Positions 25,710 through 35,702 of a stretch of DNA of 64,000 nucleotides are shown here, one piece after another. The notes beneath the pieces were generated by a model. That model saw nothing but the letters and a program-made list of their open reading frames with translations, did not search any database and was not told the DNA's origin. Position numbers and translations under genes: made by a program. Source of the DNA: Croceibacterium aestuarii (lineage in GTDB: Bacteria; Pseudomonadota; Alphaproteobacteria; Sphingomonadales; Sphingomonadaceae); the NCBI RefSeq assembly GCF_030657335.1, contig NZ_CP131039.1, forward strand, positions 1,566,501 through 1,630,500. Direction: 5' to 3'. Numbering within the stretch: the stretch's first letter is position 1; every line of letters starts with the position of its first letter.

Positions 25710-26143
25710 GCGTCGCCTTTTCGGTCGCTACGCGCGCGATTTGCGCGGCCGGGTCGCGCCGGCCATTCGGTTGCCTCTCCGGTCCACAGCGCCAGCCAGA
25801 TAAGCAGCGGCTGTGCCAGCATCCGCGGCACGTGATAGGCGAGGCCCCAGCCGTGGTCGGGGCGGGCGAGGTCCATCAGCATGTGGTTGACGTTGGCCGG
25901 CCAGACGCACAGCGCGTAGAGCGCAAGACCAATGCCGCCGATCTTCCGCAGGCGGCGCGACCACGGTTGGAACAGCGCCGCAGCCCCAGCGAATTCGGCA
26001 AGGCCGGTCAGCGCGACCACGGTTTGCGGCATCGGCACCCAGCCAGGCACGATGCGCAGAAACGGGCCTGGCACGGTTAGGTGGAAATATCCGGCGGCGG
26101 CGTAGAACCCAGCAAGCAACCCGCGCAGGGCGACGCGGGTCAT
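25706..26143 (-). CDS. DoxX family membrane protein
   Basis: This 145-aa protein has four hydrophobic helices (residues about 9-27, 40-56, 70-86 and 103-121) with the DoxX-type pattern ALTGLAEFAGAAALFQPWSR. A basic tail follows (RPGRANRARSDRKGDA). It is the third gene of an operon: its ATG overlaps the stop of the cupin gene (ATGA). Its end overlaps the convergent dioxygenase gene by four bases. Confidence 0.82.
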   Translation of the reverse strand: MTRVALRGLLAGFYAAAGYFHLTVPGPFLRIVPGWVPMPQTVVALTGLAEFAGAAALFQPWSRRLRKIGGIGLALYALCVWPANVNHMLMDLARPDHGWGLAYHVPRMLAQPLLIWLALWTGEATEWPARPGRANRARSDRKGDA

Positions 26144-26577
26144 GCGCCGGGATGCCAGCCAGGCGGTGCCAACGTGAACCCATCGAACTCGAACGCCGGC
26201 GACACCACGCACGAGACCAGCGTGTAGCCGTGCTCTCCCGGCAGCGGTGCCGCCGCCTGCCATTGGTGCGGCGGGATGACGTGTTGCGGGGCGTCGCCGC
26301 CGAGGACCTCGGGGCCGAGATGTACCTCCGCAACCGGCCCCGCGTCGGTAGCGGACATAGAGAGCAGCAACGGGTCGCCGGCGTGCCACAGCCAGGTCTC
26401 GGTCGCGTCGACCCTGTGCCAGTGGCTGCGCTGGTGGCTTTCGAGCAGAAAATAGATCGCGGTTGCCGCCGGTCGCTCACCTTCGGCCGCCGCGGCGCGC
26501 CAGGTCTCGCGAAACCAGCCGCCCTCCGGGTGCGGCGCCAGTGCCAACTTTTCGATCAGCGCCTTGGCGTTCGTCAT
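26140..26577 (-). CDS. cupin domain protein (DUF985)
   Basis: This 145-aa protein shows the Cupin_5/DUF985 blocks: LALAPHPEGGWFRETWR, ATAIYFLLESHQRSHWHRVD, ETWLWHAGDPLLL, and VIPPHQWQAAAPLPGEHGYT before VSCVVSPAFEFDGFTLAPPGW. It is a small single cupin with possible metal ligands His52 and His54 region. It sits between the DoxX and DUF427 genes with stop/start overlaps on both sides, so the three are translated together. Confidence 0.88.
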   Translation of the reverse strand: MTNAKALIEKLALAPHPEGGWFRETWRAAAAEGERPAATAIYFLLESHQRSHWHRVDATETWLWHAGDPLLLSMSATDAGPVAEVHLGPEVLGGDAPQHVIPPHQWQAAAPLPGEHGYTLVSCVVSPAFEFDGFTLAPPGWHPGA

Positions 26578-26864
26578 TCCTCCACAATCTCGACCCCGCG
26601 CCAGAATGCAATGCGGTCACGCACCTTTTCCGCTTCCGGCTTGGGCTCGGGATAGTACCACGCGGCATCCTCGTTTCGCGCGCCGTCGAGATCGATCGTG
26701 TAATAGTGCGCAGTGCCCTTCCACGGACAGACGGTTGTGGTGGGACTCTTGTCGAGCAGCGAGGTGTCGACGTCGCCCTTCGGAAAATAGTGGTTGCCTT
26801 CGACCACAACGGTATCGTCGCTGTGCGCAATGACCTGATCGTTCCAGATAGCTTCGATCGCCAT
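26574..26864 (-). CDS. DUF427 domain protein
   Basis: This 96-aa protein matches DUF427: MAIEAIWNDQVIAHSDDTVV, VEGNHYFPKGDVDTSLLDKS, TTTVCPWKGTAHYYTIDLDG and AAWYYPEPKPEAEKVRDRIAFW. These small beta proteins are often adjacent to redox or cupin genes; no enzyme activity is established. It is the first gene of the three-gene operon, with a start following GGAGAG. Confidence 0.9.
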   Translation of the reverse strand: MAIEAIWNDQVIAHSDDTVVVEGNHYFPKGDVDTSLLDKSPTTTVCPWKGTAHYYTIDLDGARNEDAAWYYPEPKPEAEKVRDRIAFWRGVEIVEE

Positions 26865-26929
26865 GCGAACTCTCCTATTCCGATTCTCGGGCGAAAAACC
26901 TTGCAGGACCCGCTTCGGTTCCGGTTAGG

Positions 26930-27736
26930 ATGGAGGCCATGACGATCCGGACCGGCATCGGCGGGTGGACCTACGCGCAATGGCGCGACGGGACGTTCTT
27001 TCCCGCCGGCCTGGTGCAGAAGCGCGAACTCCAATTCGCGTCCCGCGCGGTCGGAGCGATTGAAATCAACGGCACGTTCTATCGCCTGCAGAAGCCTGAG
27101 TCCTACCGCAAGTGGCGTGACGAGACGTCTGAGGGATTCGTCTTCGCACTCAAGGGTTCGCGCTTCGTCACCAATCGCAAGGAGCTGGCAAGCGCGGGTG
27201 AGGCTATCGAGAGCTTCATGAACCAGGGGCTGACCGAACTCGGCGATCGCCTCGGTCCGATCTGCTGGCAACTGGCCACCACCAAGCGCTTCGCGCCAGA
27301 CGACATCGCGGCGTTCCTGGCGCTGCTGCCGCGCGAGTGGGAGGGGATTGCCATCCGCCACGCCATCGAGGTTGGGCACGAGAGCTTCGCCTGTTCCGAA
27401 TTCGTCGATCTGGCGCGCGAGGCCCGAGTGGCGATCGTCTGGTCCGACCATCCCGAACGAACGCCCATCGCCGACCGAACGGCCGACTTTGCCTATATGC
27501 GGCTACAGGGAATGCGCGCCAAGTGTCCGACCGGCTACGATCAGGACGAACTCGACCGATGGCGCCGGATCTGCCAGAGCTGGGCAAATGGCCACGCCCC
27601 CGACGGCCTACCCTACCGCGGCAATCGCGAAGAGAGCCGTGATCGCCCTGGCGACGTGTTCGTTTTCATGATCAACGGGGCCAAGGAACGCGCGCCGGCC
27701 GCGGCAATGGCGCTCGCCGACCTGCTGAGAGAATGA
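26930..27736 (+). CDS. DUF72 family protein
   Basis: This 268-aa protein has the DUF72 TIM-barrel signature: RTGIGGWTYAQWRDGTFFPA, FASRAVGAIEINGTFYRLQK and FVFALKGSRFVTNRKEL, later LGPICWQL, VWSDHPE and FAYMRLQGM. The role of DUF72 is not established. An ATG at 26939 is an alternative start. It overlaps the dipeptidase gene by four bases (ATGA). Confidence 0.88.
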   Translation: MEAMTIRTGIGGWTYAQWRDGTFFPAGLVQKRELQFASRAVGAIEINGTFYRLQKPESYRKWRDETSEGFVFALKGSRFVTNRKELASAGEAIESFMNQGLTELGDRLGPICWQLATTKRFAPDDIAAFLALLPREWEGIAIRHAIEVGHESFACSEFVDLAREARVAIVWSDHPERTPIADRTADFAYMRLQGMRAKCPTGYDQDELDRWRRICQSWANGHAPDGLPYRGNREESRDRPGDVFVFMINGAKERAPAAAMALADLLRE

Positions 27737-28992
27737 CGATGAAGCGCTTGATTCCATGTGCGACAGCACTGCTTCTCGCCTCTCCACTTGCCGCCGAAAC
27801 GCCCGAACAGACGGCGCAAGCGGCTCTGCGCGAGGCGCCGGTGTGGGACGGGCACAACGACGTGCCGGAAGGGCTGCGCAACCGGCGGGGCAATGTTCTG
27901 GCCGGATTCGACTTTACCGACACGACGCATGAGCCCGATGCTCGCACCGGCGGCACCAGCGCGATGAACACCGACCTCGCACGCATGGCCCAGGGTCATC
28001 TGGGCGCGCAGTTCTGGTCGATTTACGTCCCGGCTACGCTGCCCGAGCCCCAGGCGGTGCTCGAAACGTTAGAACAGATCGACGTCCTCAAGCGCCTGGT
28101 GGCGAAATATCCGGATCGCATGATGCTTGCCACCTCCTCTGCCGATGTCGCGGCGGCCTTCGGGCGGGGCAAGGTCGCTTCGCTGATGGGCATCGAAGGC
28201 GGGCACTCGATCGGTTCGAGCCTTGGCGTCCTGCGGCAGATGTACGCGCTCGGCGCGCGCTATATGACGTTGACGCATTACCGCAACACGCCCTGGGCCG
28301 ACAGCGCCGACGATGCACCCCTGCACCACGGATTGACCGACTTCGGCCGCGACGTGGTGCGCGAGATGAACCGGCTCGGCATGGTGGTGGATCTGTCGCA
28401 CGTCAGCGCCGAAACGATGCGCGATGCCCTGGCGGTGGCCCGAGCGCCGGTTATCTTTAGTCATTCCAATTCCGCCGCCCTCACCAACGATTCGCGCAAT
28501 GTCCCGGACGATGTGCTCGCGATGCTCAAGGACAACGGCGGTATCGTCATGGTCACGGGCGTGGCCGATTTCGTGAGCGAGGGTCGGCGCGCGTGGCTCG
28601 CCGACCAAGCAGCGGAGAAGGCGCGTCTCGAATGGCTGTGGCAGGAACAGCCCGACAAGGTCGCCGCGGAGCTGGAGGCCTGGCAGCAAGAGCATCCCGC
28701 GGTCTCGGTCACGGTTGCCGAGCTGGCCGACCACGTCGACCACATCCGCGAGGTTGCCGGGATCGACCACATCGGGGTCGGCGGCGATTACGATGGGTGG
28801 TACGCTTTCCCGGTCGGCATGGAGGACGTCAGCGGCTATCCCCAGCTGTTCACCGAACTGGCTCGGCGGGGGTACTCGAAGGCGGATCTCGAAAAGATTT
28901 CAAGCGGCAACATGATGCGGGTCATGAAAGCGGCAGAGCGCTATGCGCAGGCGCATAGCGCCGATCCGCCGATCGAGCGCCCGGTCCGCTGA
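27733..28992 (+). CDS. secreted M19 family (renal dipeptidase-like) dipeptidase
   Basis: This 419-aa protein has a signal peptide (MKRLIPCATALLLASPLA). It carries the binuclear zinc site motif WDGHNDVPE (His41, Asp43) and the downstream ligands in GIEGGHSIG, VVDLSHVSAETM and FSHSNSAAL. GVGGDYDGW follows. Members cleave dipeptides and beta-lactam-like bonds in the periplasm. The ATG overlaps the stop of the DUF72 gene. Confidence 0.93.
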   Translation: MTMKRLIPCATALLLASPLAAETPEQTAQAALREAPVWDGHNDVPEGLRNRRGNVLAGFDFTDTTHEPDARTGGTSAMNTDLARMAQGHLGAQFWSIYVPATLPEPQAVLETLEQIDVLKRLVAKYPDRMMLATSSADVAAAFGRGKVASLMGIEGGHSIGSSLGVLRQMYALGARYMTLTHYRNTPWADSADDAPLHHGLTDFGRDVVREMNRLGMVVDLSHVSAETMRDALAVARAPVIFSHSNSAALTNDSRNVPDDVLAMLKDNGGIVMVTGVADFVSEGRRAWLADQAAEKARLEWLWQEQPDKVAAELEAWQQEHPAVSVTVAELADHVDHIREVAGIDHIGVGGDYDGWYAFPVGMEDVSGYPQLFTELARRGYSKADLEKISSGNMMRVMKAAERYAQAHSADPPIERPVR

Positions 28993-29022
28993 GACGCATG
29001 CGGCGCTGTCGCCGGGCCGCGA

Positions 29023-29211
29023 TCAGTCGTCGTCTGCGTGCTCGGGCAATCCTTCGCGGTCCGTCTCGGCGAACTCCTCGAGTTCTTCTTCCGACATCGA
29101 ATCGTACATGCTCTTCGATGCGCCTTGAAGATCGCTGACTTTGGTATCGCCACGCTTGGCCGACAGGGCGGCCCCGGCGGCCTGCTGCTGTGCTTTGGAC
29201 TTGGCTGGCAT
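29023..29211 (-). CDS. DUF3008-like small protein
   Basis: This 62-aa protein starts MPAKSKAQQQAAGAALSAKR, continues GDTKVSDLQGASKSMYDSMS and ends with an acidic tail (EEELEEFAETDREGLPEH). The layout matches DUF3008-type proteins, which are abundant and often stress-related. It has no signal peptide. It is 13 bases downstream of the single-helix protein gene on the same strand. Confidence 0.8.
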   Translation of the reverse strand: MPAKSKAQQQAAGAALSAKRGDTKVSDLQGASKSMYDSMSEEELEEFAETDREGLPEHADDD

Positions 29212-29224
29212 GCTCTGATCTCCT

Positions 29225-29533
29225 TCAGTTTGCTTCGTTCTCCTCGTCGATACCCACCGGGACGGCCACGGTATCGGCCTGCTCGCCGGCCACCATGCCG
29301 GGTCTATCGCTGACGATGCTGTCGGTATCGCTGCCCTCGCTCCGGCTTTGCGTTGTGACCTGGCCTTCGCCTCCCGTGCCATCGGTGCTCCAGGCCCCGA
29401 ATATCCAGATTGCGGACAGGAGGACGATGGCCGCCAAGAGGCTGATCGCCAGCACCCAGCGCACGATGTTCGGCGTGGAGCCGGCACGCGCTGCATCGGT
29501 CGTTTCGTGGACTTCGCTTCCTTCGGTACGCAT
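29225..29533 (-). CDS. single-helix membrane protein
   Basis: This 102-aa protein has one transmembrane helix at about residues 26-46 (VLAISLLAAIVLLSAIWIFG) between a short acidic cytoplasmic part and a longer polar, acidic C-terminal part (SEGSDTDSIVSDRPGMVAGE). No domain is recognised. It appears to be in one unit with the DUF3008-like gene. Confidence 0.65.
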   Translation of the reverse strand: MRTEGSEVHETTDAARAGSTPNIVRWVLAISLLAAIVLLSAIWIFGAWSTDGTGGEGQVTTQSRSEGSDTDSIVSDRPGMVAGEQADTVAVPVGIDEENEAN

Positions 29534-29612
29534 GGGCGGCTCCCGCTAGACTTGGCAACCCGGTGGGTTCGCCAAATTCTACGGTTGCCGGGCCGAAGGG
29601 TTCCGTTTCTCG

Positions 29613-30452
29613 CTAATCGCGCAGCAGTTCGTTGATGCCCGTCTTGGCGCGCGTCTGGGCGTCGACCGTCTTGACGATCACCGCACAGTACAGCGAGGGG
29701 CCGGGGCTGCCGTCGGGAAGCGGCTTGCCGGGTAATGCACCGGGCACGACGACGGCATAAGGCGGGACGACGCCGCGATGGACTTCGCCGGTCGCGCGGT
29801 CGACGATCTTGGTCGAAGCGCCGAGGTAGACGCCCATCGACAGCACCGCACCCTGGCCGACGCGAACGCCCTCGGCCACTTCCGAGCGCGCACCGATGAA
29901 GGCGCCGTCCTCGATCACCACCGGCCCGGCTTGCACCGGTTCGAGAACGCCGCCGATGCCGGCGCCGCCGGAGATGTGCACGTTCTTCCCGATCTGGGCG
30001 CACGAACCGACCGTCGCCCAGGTGTCGACCATGGTGCCTTCATCGACATATGCGCCGATATTGACGAAGCTCGGCATCAGCACGACGCCCTTGCCGATGA
30101 AGCTGCCGCGCCGGGCGACTGCGCCCGGCACGACGCGAAAGCCCGCATCGCGGAAGCGATTTTCGCCCCAGCCGGTGAACTTGTTGGGCACCTTGTCGAA
30201 TGCCGGAGCACCCGCGGCGGCGTTCTCCATCGTGGCGTTGTCGTTGAGGCGGAACGATAAAAGCACCGCCTTCTTGAGCCACTGGTTGACGTGCCAGCCG
30301 CCATCGCCGTCGGGCTCGGCGACGCGAGCCTGGCCGCTGTCGAGCAATTCGAGCGCCGTCTCGACGGCCTCGCGAACGTCGTCGCTGCCCGGCGTAACCG
30401 AGGCGCGGGCCTCCCAAGCTGCTTCGATCACGGCCTCAAGCGCTTCGGACAT
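29613..30452 (-). CDS. dapD: 2,3,4,5-tetrahydropyridine-2,6-dicarboxylate N-succinyltransferase
   Basis: DapD succinylates tetrahydrodipicolinate in lysine and meso-diaminopimelate synthesis. The 279-aa length is normal. The N-terminal helical part ([20 protein letters not shown]) precedes a left-handed beta-helix of hexapeptide repeats with [40 protein letters not shown] and [20 protein letters not shown]. It is divergent from the subtilase gene across 195 bases that include TTCGTAACGAA, a short palindrome. Confidence 0.97.
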   Translation of the reverse strand: MSEALEAVIEAAWEARASVTPGSDDVREAVETALELLDSGQARVAEPDGDGGWHVNQWLKKAVLLSFRLNDNATMENAAAGAPAFDKVPNKFTGWGENRFRDAGFRVVPGAVARRGSFIGKGVVLMPSFVNIGAYVDEGTMVDTWATVGSCAQIGKNVHISGGAGIGGVLEPVQAGPVVIEDGAFIGARSEVAEGVRVGQGAVLSMGVYLGASTKIVDRATGEVHRGVVPPYAVVVPGALPGKPLPDGSPGPSLYCAVIVKTVDAQTRAKTGINELLRD

Positions 30453-30647
30453 TAACAGTTCCTCGTTATCGTGCTCGTTGCGACAGCTTTCATTCGTAAC
30501 GAATTAACCGTCCATTCAAGCAATCTGAGCGATTTACGGTAACCTTGCCGCCGGATTGGAGCAAGACGGACGGGCCCAAGAATTCCCATCGGGGTTCAAA
30601 GACAAACGCACAGATTCGGTTTCCGACGCGCATGGAGAGAGTCGCAG

Positions 30648-33062
30648 ATGTTTGGTTCCATCAGCTTTCGCCGTGCCGTGCACCGTGGCAGCGCTCTGAG
30701 TGCCATCGCTTTGCTCGCAGCGTGCGGGGGCGGGGGTGCCAACAGCACCCCCGCACCGCTGCCGATGCCTGCCCCAGCGCCTGCGCCTACTCCGGCTCCG
30801 ACGCCCACTCCCACCCCCACGCCGGCTCCTTCGCCGGCGCCGACCGCAACACCGGTGCCCAGTCCCACGCCACTGCCAGTCGCGCCGCAGTACAACACCG
30901 TGGAATTCCGCCGATCGGACGGACCGCTGCAGCACAACGCTGCTTATGCATGGAACCTCGGTTGGAACGGGCAGGGCGTCACTATCGCCATTGTCGACAC
31001 CGGAATCGACGTCGACAGTCCGGAGTTCGCCGGACGCATCTCCAGCAAGTCGCGCGATATCTTCGATGGCAATAGCGGCCGCGGCTTGAACGCGAGCGAC
31101 GACCACGGCACCAACGTTGCCATGGTCGCCGCAGCCGCGCGCGACAACACCGGTGTTCTGGGCATGGCCTGGGATGCCGGGATCCTGGCTATCCGCGCCG
31201 ACAGCGTGGGAACCTGCAAATCCGACAATCCCGACAGCGCGGACGACTGTGGCTTCGACGATATAGCGATCGCCGACTCCGTGGACTACGCGACCGACAA
31301 TGGCGCAAGGGTGATAAACCTTTCGCTTGGCGGCGGTGCGCCGAACAGTTCCCTCAAGGACGCAATTTCGCGGGCCGTCGCCGCCGGGGTCGTTATCGTG
31401 GTCGCCGCCGGCAACGACGGCTCGACCCAGCTCGATCCATTCGCAGCGGGGCTCGACCTGGCGGGCAACGGTGGAGTGATCGTTGCCGGTTCGGTCGACG
31501 AAAACGGAGTGATTTCGGACTTCAGCGACCGCGCCGGTTCGCAGCCTACCCATTACCTCGCCGCACGCGGCGAAACCATTTGCTGTACCTACCGGGACGG
31601 AACGCTCTACGTCGATCCCGACGGGTACATCTACCTGTTCTCCGGCACCAGCTTTTCCGCTCCGCAGATCTCCGGTGCCGTGGCCTTGCTCGCCCAGGCC
31701 TTCCCCTCGCTGACGGGCAAGGAGATCGTCGATATTCTTCTGCGCTCGGCCTTCGATGCCGGCGTGACTGGTACCGACGACATCTACGGCCGCGGCATTC
31801 TCGACATTGCCCGCGCATTCCAGCCGATCGGCACCACCAGCCTTGCCGGCGGAACCACGCCGATCGCGCTGGGCGACACCACCGGCGCCACTTCGCCGGC
31901 CATGGGCGACGCAGCTGCGGCGGCCTCGTTGCAGTCGGTCGTACTTGACGAATACCGCCGCGCCTTCGGGGTCGACCTCGCCGGAACGCTGTCCGCGGCG
32001 CGTCCGCGCGAACCGCTCTACGGTGCGGTTGGCGTGCAGCGGCACAGCGTTTCGGGCGGCAACGAGCAAATGAGCGTCGCCTTCAGCATCGACGCCCGGG
32101 GCGAGGTCGGCGAAGCGCCGCGCATCCGCCAGCTGCGCCTCGTCAGCGACGATGCCGATACGGCCCGCGTCCTCGCCGGCCGCGTGGCGCTCAAGATTTC
32201 GCCGAAGACCCAGGTCGGTTTCGCCTTCTCTCAGGGGCGTGACGGGCTCGTCGCCCACCTGCAGGGCCAGGAGCGGCCCGCATTCCTCATCGCCGGCGAT
32301 GCTGCGGGCGATTCGGGGCTCTACCAATCGGTCGACACCGCACTGGCGCTGCGCCAACAGATCGGCAGGTGGGGCCTGACCGTCAGCGCCGACCGCGGCG
32401 ATGCGTTGTCGGCCAGCTATGTCCGTCTTGCCTCCGAACAACGCGGCCAGCGTTACCGCGGCAAGGTGCACGATTTCGGCGTTTCGCTCGACCGCCGTTT
32501 CGGGGCTCTGGACACGGCGTTCGGGCTGACATGGATGCGCGAGGACGAAACCCTGCTCGGGGCGAAGTTCCACGACGCCTTCGGGCTGAGCGGGGCCGAA
32601 ACGCTGTTCTTCGATGCCGCCGCCGGATGGTCCTTCGGCGAGAACTGGCGTCTCGGCGGGGCGCTGCGCCAAGGCTGGACGCGCGCGCGCGTCTCGGGCG
32701 CGATAGCCGGCGGTTCCAAGCTGGTCAGCCGCGCCTGGTCGCTCGACTTGACCCGGGCCGGCGTGTTCGCCTCCCGTGACAGGCTCGGCTTACGCTTTTC
32801 GCAGCCCATGCGTGTCGAGAGCGGCGGACTCAATCTCACTCTGCCGGTCGACTACAGCTACGCGACCCTGAGCCCGACTTATGGCATCCGCTCGCTCTCG
32901 CTCAGTCCGCAAGGGCGCGAACTGACGGGCGAACTGGCCTGGTCGGGTCCGTTCCTGCGCGGGCACGGCTCGGCGAGCTTGTTCTATCGCCGGCAGCCGG
33001 GTCACTACGTCAGCCTGCCCGACGACAAAGGGGTTGCGCTGAGCTGGTCGACCGATTTCTGA
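30648..33062 (+). CDS. lipidated S8 subtilase autotransporter (NalP-like layout)
   Basis: This 804-aa protein has an N-terminal signal with lipobox Cys26 ([10 protein letters not shown]), then a Pro/Ala/Thr linker to about residue 78. The subtilisin domain follows with Asp117 (IVDTGID), His153 (DDHGTNVAM), Asn256 (AAGNDG) and Ser335 ([10 protein letters not shown]). Residues about 440-804 look like a C-terminal beta-barrel, ending WSTDF with the terminal Phe of outer-membrane proteins. It probably displays or releases a protease at the cell surface. The N-terminal lipid anchor recalls neisserial NalP. gmk abuts the stop convergently. Confidence 0.87.
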   Translation: MFGSISFRRAVHRGSALSAIALLAACGGGGANSTPAPLPMPAPAPAPTPAPTPTPTPTPAPSPAPTATPVPSPTPLPVAPQYNTVEFRRSDGPLQHNAAYAWNLGWNGQGVTIAIVDTGIDVDSPEFAGRISSKSRDIFDGNSGRGLNASDDHGTNVAMVAAAARDNTGVLGMAWDAGILAIRADSVGTCKSDNPDSADDCGFDDIAIADSVDYATDNGARVINLSLGGGAPNSSLKDAISRAVAAGVVIVVAAGNDGSTQLDPFAAGLDLAGNGGVIVAGSVDENGVISDFSDRAGSQPTHYLAARGETICCTYRDGTLYVDPDGYIYLFSGTSFSAPQISGAVALLAQAFPSLTGKEIVDILLRSAFDAGVTGTDDIYGRGILDIARAFQPIGTTSLAGGTTPIALGDTTGATSPAMGDAAAAASLQSVVLDEYRRAFGVDLAGTLSAARPREPLYGAVGVQRHSVSGGNEQMSVAFSIDARGEVGEAPRIRQLRLVSDDADTARVLAGRVALKISPKTQVGFAFSQGRDGLVAHLQGQERPAFLIAGDAAGDSGLYQSVDTALALRQQIGRWGLTVSADRGDALSASYVRLASEQRGQRYRGKVHDFGVSLDRRFGALDTAFGLTWMREDETLLGAKFHDAFGLSGAETLFFDAAAGWSFGENWRLGGALRQGWTRARVSGAIAGGSKLVSRAWSLDLTRAGVFASRDRLGLRFSQPMRVESGGLNLTLPVDYSYATLSPTYGIRSLSLSPQGRELTGELAWSGPFLRGHGSASLFYRRQPGHYVSLPDDKGVALSWSTDF

Positions 33063-33698
33063 TCAGCGCGTCAGGTCGCGAACGAAGTCGATCAGCCCGG
33101 TCTGACGGGTGCGCTCCATGCGCTCGGCGTTCAGGATCTCGCGCACCTTGGTGAAGCAGGTGTCGCGATCGTCGTTGATGACGACGTATTCGTACTCTGC
33201 CCAATGGCTGATTTCGTCGCGCGCCCGGGCCATGCGGCTCTCGATCACTTCGGCGCTGTCGGTTCCGCGGCCGGAGAGGCGGCGCTGCAACTCGTCGAGG
33301 CTGGGCGGAAGGATGAAGACGCTCACCACGTCCTGCTTGTCCTTCTGGTAGAGCTGCTGGGTGCCTTGCCAGTCGATGTCGAAGAGGAAGTCCTGCCCAT
33401 CCTTCAGCGCGCTGCGGATGTGTCCCTTGGGGGTCCCGTAGCGGTGGCCGAAGACGTGAGCCCATTCGTAGAACCCGTCGTCCTCGATCGCCTGGTCGAA
33501 TTCGGCATCGGAGAGGAAGTGATAGTCGACCCCGTCGGTTTCCCCCGGGCGCATGGGCCGGGTGGTGGCCGAAACCGACAGTCTTATATCGGGATCGGAC
33601 GCCAGTAGCATGTGCGAGATCGTCGTTTTGCCCGCCCCGGAGGGGGAGGAGAGCACGAACATCAGTCCGCGGCGTTTGAGCAAAGGGGTACCGGCCAT
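33063..33698 (-). CDS. gmk: guanylate kinase
   Basis: Gmk phosphorylates GMP to GDP. The 211-aa protein has the P-loop SSPSGAGKTT (17-26), VSATTRPMRPGETDGVDYHF, the GMP-binding EWAHVFGHRYGT, and FDIDWQGTQQL. It is a complete enzyme. It directly abuts the convergent subtilase gene without a spacer. Confidence 0.97.
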   Translation of the reverse strand: MAGTPLLKRRGLMFVLSSPSGAGKTTISHMLLASDPDIRLSVSATTRPMRPGETDGVDYHFLSDAEFDQAIEDDGFYEWAHVFGHRYGTPKGHIRSALKDGQDFLFDIDWQGTQQLYQKDKQDVVSVFILPPSLDELQRRLSGRGTDSAEVIESRMARARDEISHWAEYEYVVINDDRDTCFTKVREILNAERMERTRQTGLIDFVRDLTR

Positions 33699-33748
33699 GC
33701 GCGCTGTTGCCGCAGGGGCGGGACCTAAATCAAGAGGCGAGCCAGAGC

Positions 33749-34186
33749 TTATGCCTCTTTGTCGTCGGCGTTCTCGGCAATCTTCTCGAGCGTTTCGTCA
33801 CCGCGGCGAGTGGATTCGCGGCGGCTCAGGCTCCGGTCCAGCACGGCTTTGCCCAGCAAACCGCCGCTGACGAGTAGGAAACCGGGAACCGAGCGGGTCG
33901 CCAGCCGCGAAACGGCGAAGCCGGCGAGGGTGTGTCCCATCGTCTTGCCCTCGACGATTTGCTTGGCCTTCTCGGGGCCGAAGCGAGCGCGCAGCAAGCC
34001 CTTCTCGAGCGAGCGGCGGAAGAGGAACGAGAGGCCGCGAACCGTGACGTCGGCAATCATCAGGTTGGTCGCGGGGTTGGTGCTGGGGCCGGGAACGCTT
34101 TTCACCCCGTTGCGCGCGGACCTGATCGCCCGCCGCACGCGGCGGCCGCCTCTGTCAGTCAAGCGATTGCGAAGTTTCCCTGCCAT
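33749..34186 (-). CDS. conserved hypothetical protein
   Basis: This 145-aa basic protein begins MAGKLRNRLTDRGGRRVRRA and has a central part LMIADVTVRGLSFLFRRSLE with a moderately hydrophobic C-terminal helix (SVPGFLLVSGGLLGKAVLD), then an acidic tail. It may associate with the membrane. It lies between gmk and sspB on the same strand. No family name is known to me. Confidence 0.7.
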   Translation of the reverse strand: MAGKLRNRLTDRGGRRVRRAIRSARNGVKSVPGPSTNPATNLMIADVTVRGLSFLFRRSLEKGLLRARFGPEKAKQIVEGKTMGHTLAGFAVSRLATRSVPGFLLVSGGLLGKAVLDRSLSRRESTRRGDETLEKIAENADDKEA

Positions 34187-34219
34187 TATGCCCCTTCCGC
34201 ACGGGCACCACCCGCCGGG

Positions 34220-34732
34220 TTATTTCTTGCGGCCGAAATCGACCGTGACGACGTTCGAACCGTCGTCCGAAGTAGTAACGTCGCGCGGCTCGCCCCGTTC
34301 CGCGCCGCCCGGCGCGTCATTCTCGGCTTCTTCGTGTGCAGGCGGAGCGACATCGGCAGAGACCGCCTGAAACTGCAGCCCGAAATCGACCGCCGGATCG
34401 ACAAAGGCGGTGATCGCGGAAAACGGGATGTCGAGCTTTGCCGGGACCTGGTTGAACGACAGGCCGACGGTAAAGCCGTGATCGTCGACGTTGAGGTCCC
34501 AGAACTTGTTCTGCAGGACGATGGTCATCTCGTCCGGAAACCGTTCCTTCAGGCTCGGCGGGATCGAAACGCCTGGCGCCCCGGTTTTGAACGTGATGTA
34601 AAAGTGGTGGTTGCCGGGCAACTCGCTGCCCGACGCCTGGACTTCGCCGAGCACCCGGCCGACCACGGCGCGCAGCGCTTCCTGCACGATCTCGTCGTAA
34701 GGTATTAGGCTGTCGGGCGTTTCGTTGGCCAT
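34220..34732 (-). CDS. sspB: SspB family ClpXP adaptor
   Basis: SspB delivers ssrA-tagged peptides to ClpXP. The 170-aa protein starts MANETPDSLIPYDEIVQEAL and has HHFYITFKTGAPGVSIPPSL, FPDEMTIVLQNKFWDLNV and GFTVGLSFNQVPAKLDIPFS, the typical alphaproteobacterial SspB core. An acidic linker and a short C-terminal ClpX-binding tail (VVTVDFGRKK) follow. The start was chosen at the MANE methionine, 84 bases from divergent hisB. Confidence 0.93.
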   Translation of the reverse strand: MANETPDSLIPYDEIVQEALRAVVGRVLGEVQASGSELPGNHHFYITFKTGAPGVSIPPSLKERFPDEMTIVLQNKFWDLNVDDHGFTVGLSFNQVPAKLDIPFSAITAFVDPAVDFGLQFQAVSADVAPPAHEEAENDAPGGAERGEPRDVTTSDDGSNVVTVDFGRKK

Positions 34733-34816
34733 AGCACCGGCTAGGTGGCGAGCGCGGGGCTTGCGGTCAAGCGTCGAATGCTTGCCTGAACGCCGATTCT
34801 GCCTATAGCGCGGCAC

Positions 34817-35410
34817 ATGCGCACCGGTCGGATCAGCAGGGATACCACGGAGACGCGGATCCTAGTCGAGGTCAATCTCGACGGGACCGGTTCCTACCGG
34901 GTTTCGACCGGAATCGGCTTCCTCGACCACATGGTCGAGCAATTTTCGCGCCACTCGCTGATCGACGTGACGATGAAGGTCGAAGGCGACCTTCATGTCG
35001 ACCAGCATCACACCACTGAGGACAGCGCGATCGCGCTCGGCCAGGCCCTTTCGGAGGCGCTGGGCGACAAGGGCGGCATCGGCCGTTACGGCAGCGCCTA
35101 TTCGCCGATGGACGAAACGCTGGCCCGTGTCGCGCTCGACATCTCGGGTCGCCCGTACCTGGTGTGGAAGGCCCATTTCACTCAGGAAAAGCTTGGCGAA
35201 TGGGACACCGAGCTCATCGAGCACTGGTTCCACTCGGTGGCGCAGGCGGCGGGTATCACGCTGCATGTCCAGCTGCTCTACGGCACCAACAACCACCACG
35301 TGTGCGAGAGCATCTACAAGGGATTCGCCCGCGCCATGCGGCAGGCGGTCGAACTCGACCCGAGGAAGGGCGGTGCGGTTCCTTCGACCAAGGGCCAGCT
35401 CGGAGGCTGA
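34817..35410 (+). CDS. hisB: imidazoleglycerol-phosphate dehydratase
   Basis: HisB dehydrates imidazole glycerol phosphate in histidine synthesis. The 197-aa monofunctional form carries [19 protein letters not shown], the metal-binding [17 protein letters not shown] and a second set in [18 protein letters not shown]. It opens the long hisBHAFE-tol cluster. The YciI-like gene follows after four bases. Confidence 0.97.
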   Translation: MRTGRISRDTTETRILVEVNLDGTGSYRVSTGIGFLDHMVEQFSRHSLIDVTMKVEGDLHVDQHHTTEDSAIALGQALSEALGDKGGIGRYGSAYSPMDETLARVALDISGRPYLVWKAHFTQEKLGEWDTELIEHWFHSVAQAAGITLHVQLLYGTNNHHVCESIYKGFARAMRQAVELDPRKGGAVPSTKGQLGG

Positions 35411-35414
35411 CGGC

Positions 35415-35702
35415 GTGTTCCTCTTCTCGCTCACGTACACCGCGCCGCTGGCGAAGGTCGATGCGCTCCTTGCCGAGCATCGGGCCTGGCTCCAGGCGCA
35501 GCATGGGGCCGGCAAGTTTCTCGCCTGGGGGCGCAAGGTCCCGCGCGAAGGCGGAGTGATCTTCGCGCTCGCCGCCGATCGCGCCGAAGCCGAAGCGCTC
35601 GCCGCCAGCGATCCCTTCGTCACCGGTGGAGTCGCGCAGACCGAGGTCATCGAGTTCGATCCCGCCTTCGTCGCGCCGGGGCTGGAAGCGCTGAAGGGCT
35701 GA
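35415..35702 (+). CDS. YciI family protein
   Basis: This 95-aa ferredoxin-like protein starts with GTG (MFLFSLTYTAPLAKVDALLA). Family blocks are HRAWLQAQHGAGKFLAWGRK and LAADRAEAEALAASDPFVTG, then AQTEVIEFDP. YciI proteins resemble muconolactone isomerase; their function is not settled. The gene is embedded between hisB and hisH, abutting the hisH ATG, so it is expressed with histidine genes. Confidence 0.9.
   Translation: MFLFSLTYTAPLAKVDALLAEHRAWLQAQHGAGKFLAWGRKVPREGGVIFALAADRAEAEALAASDPFVTGGVAQTEVIEFDPAFVAPGLEALKG

Noticed and set aside
30534-32672. 712-codon frame opposite the subtilase gene
   Set aside because: The plus strand has the complete subtilisin triad, so the opposite frame is a compositional shadow.
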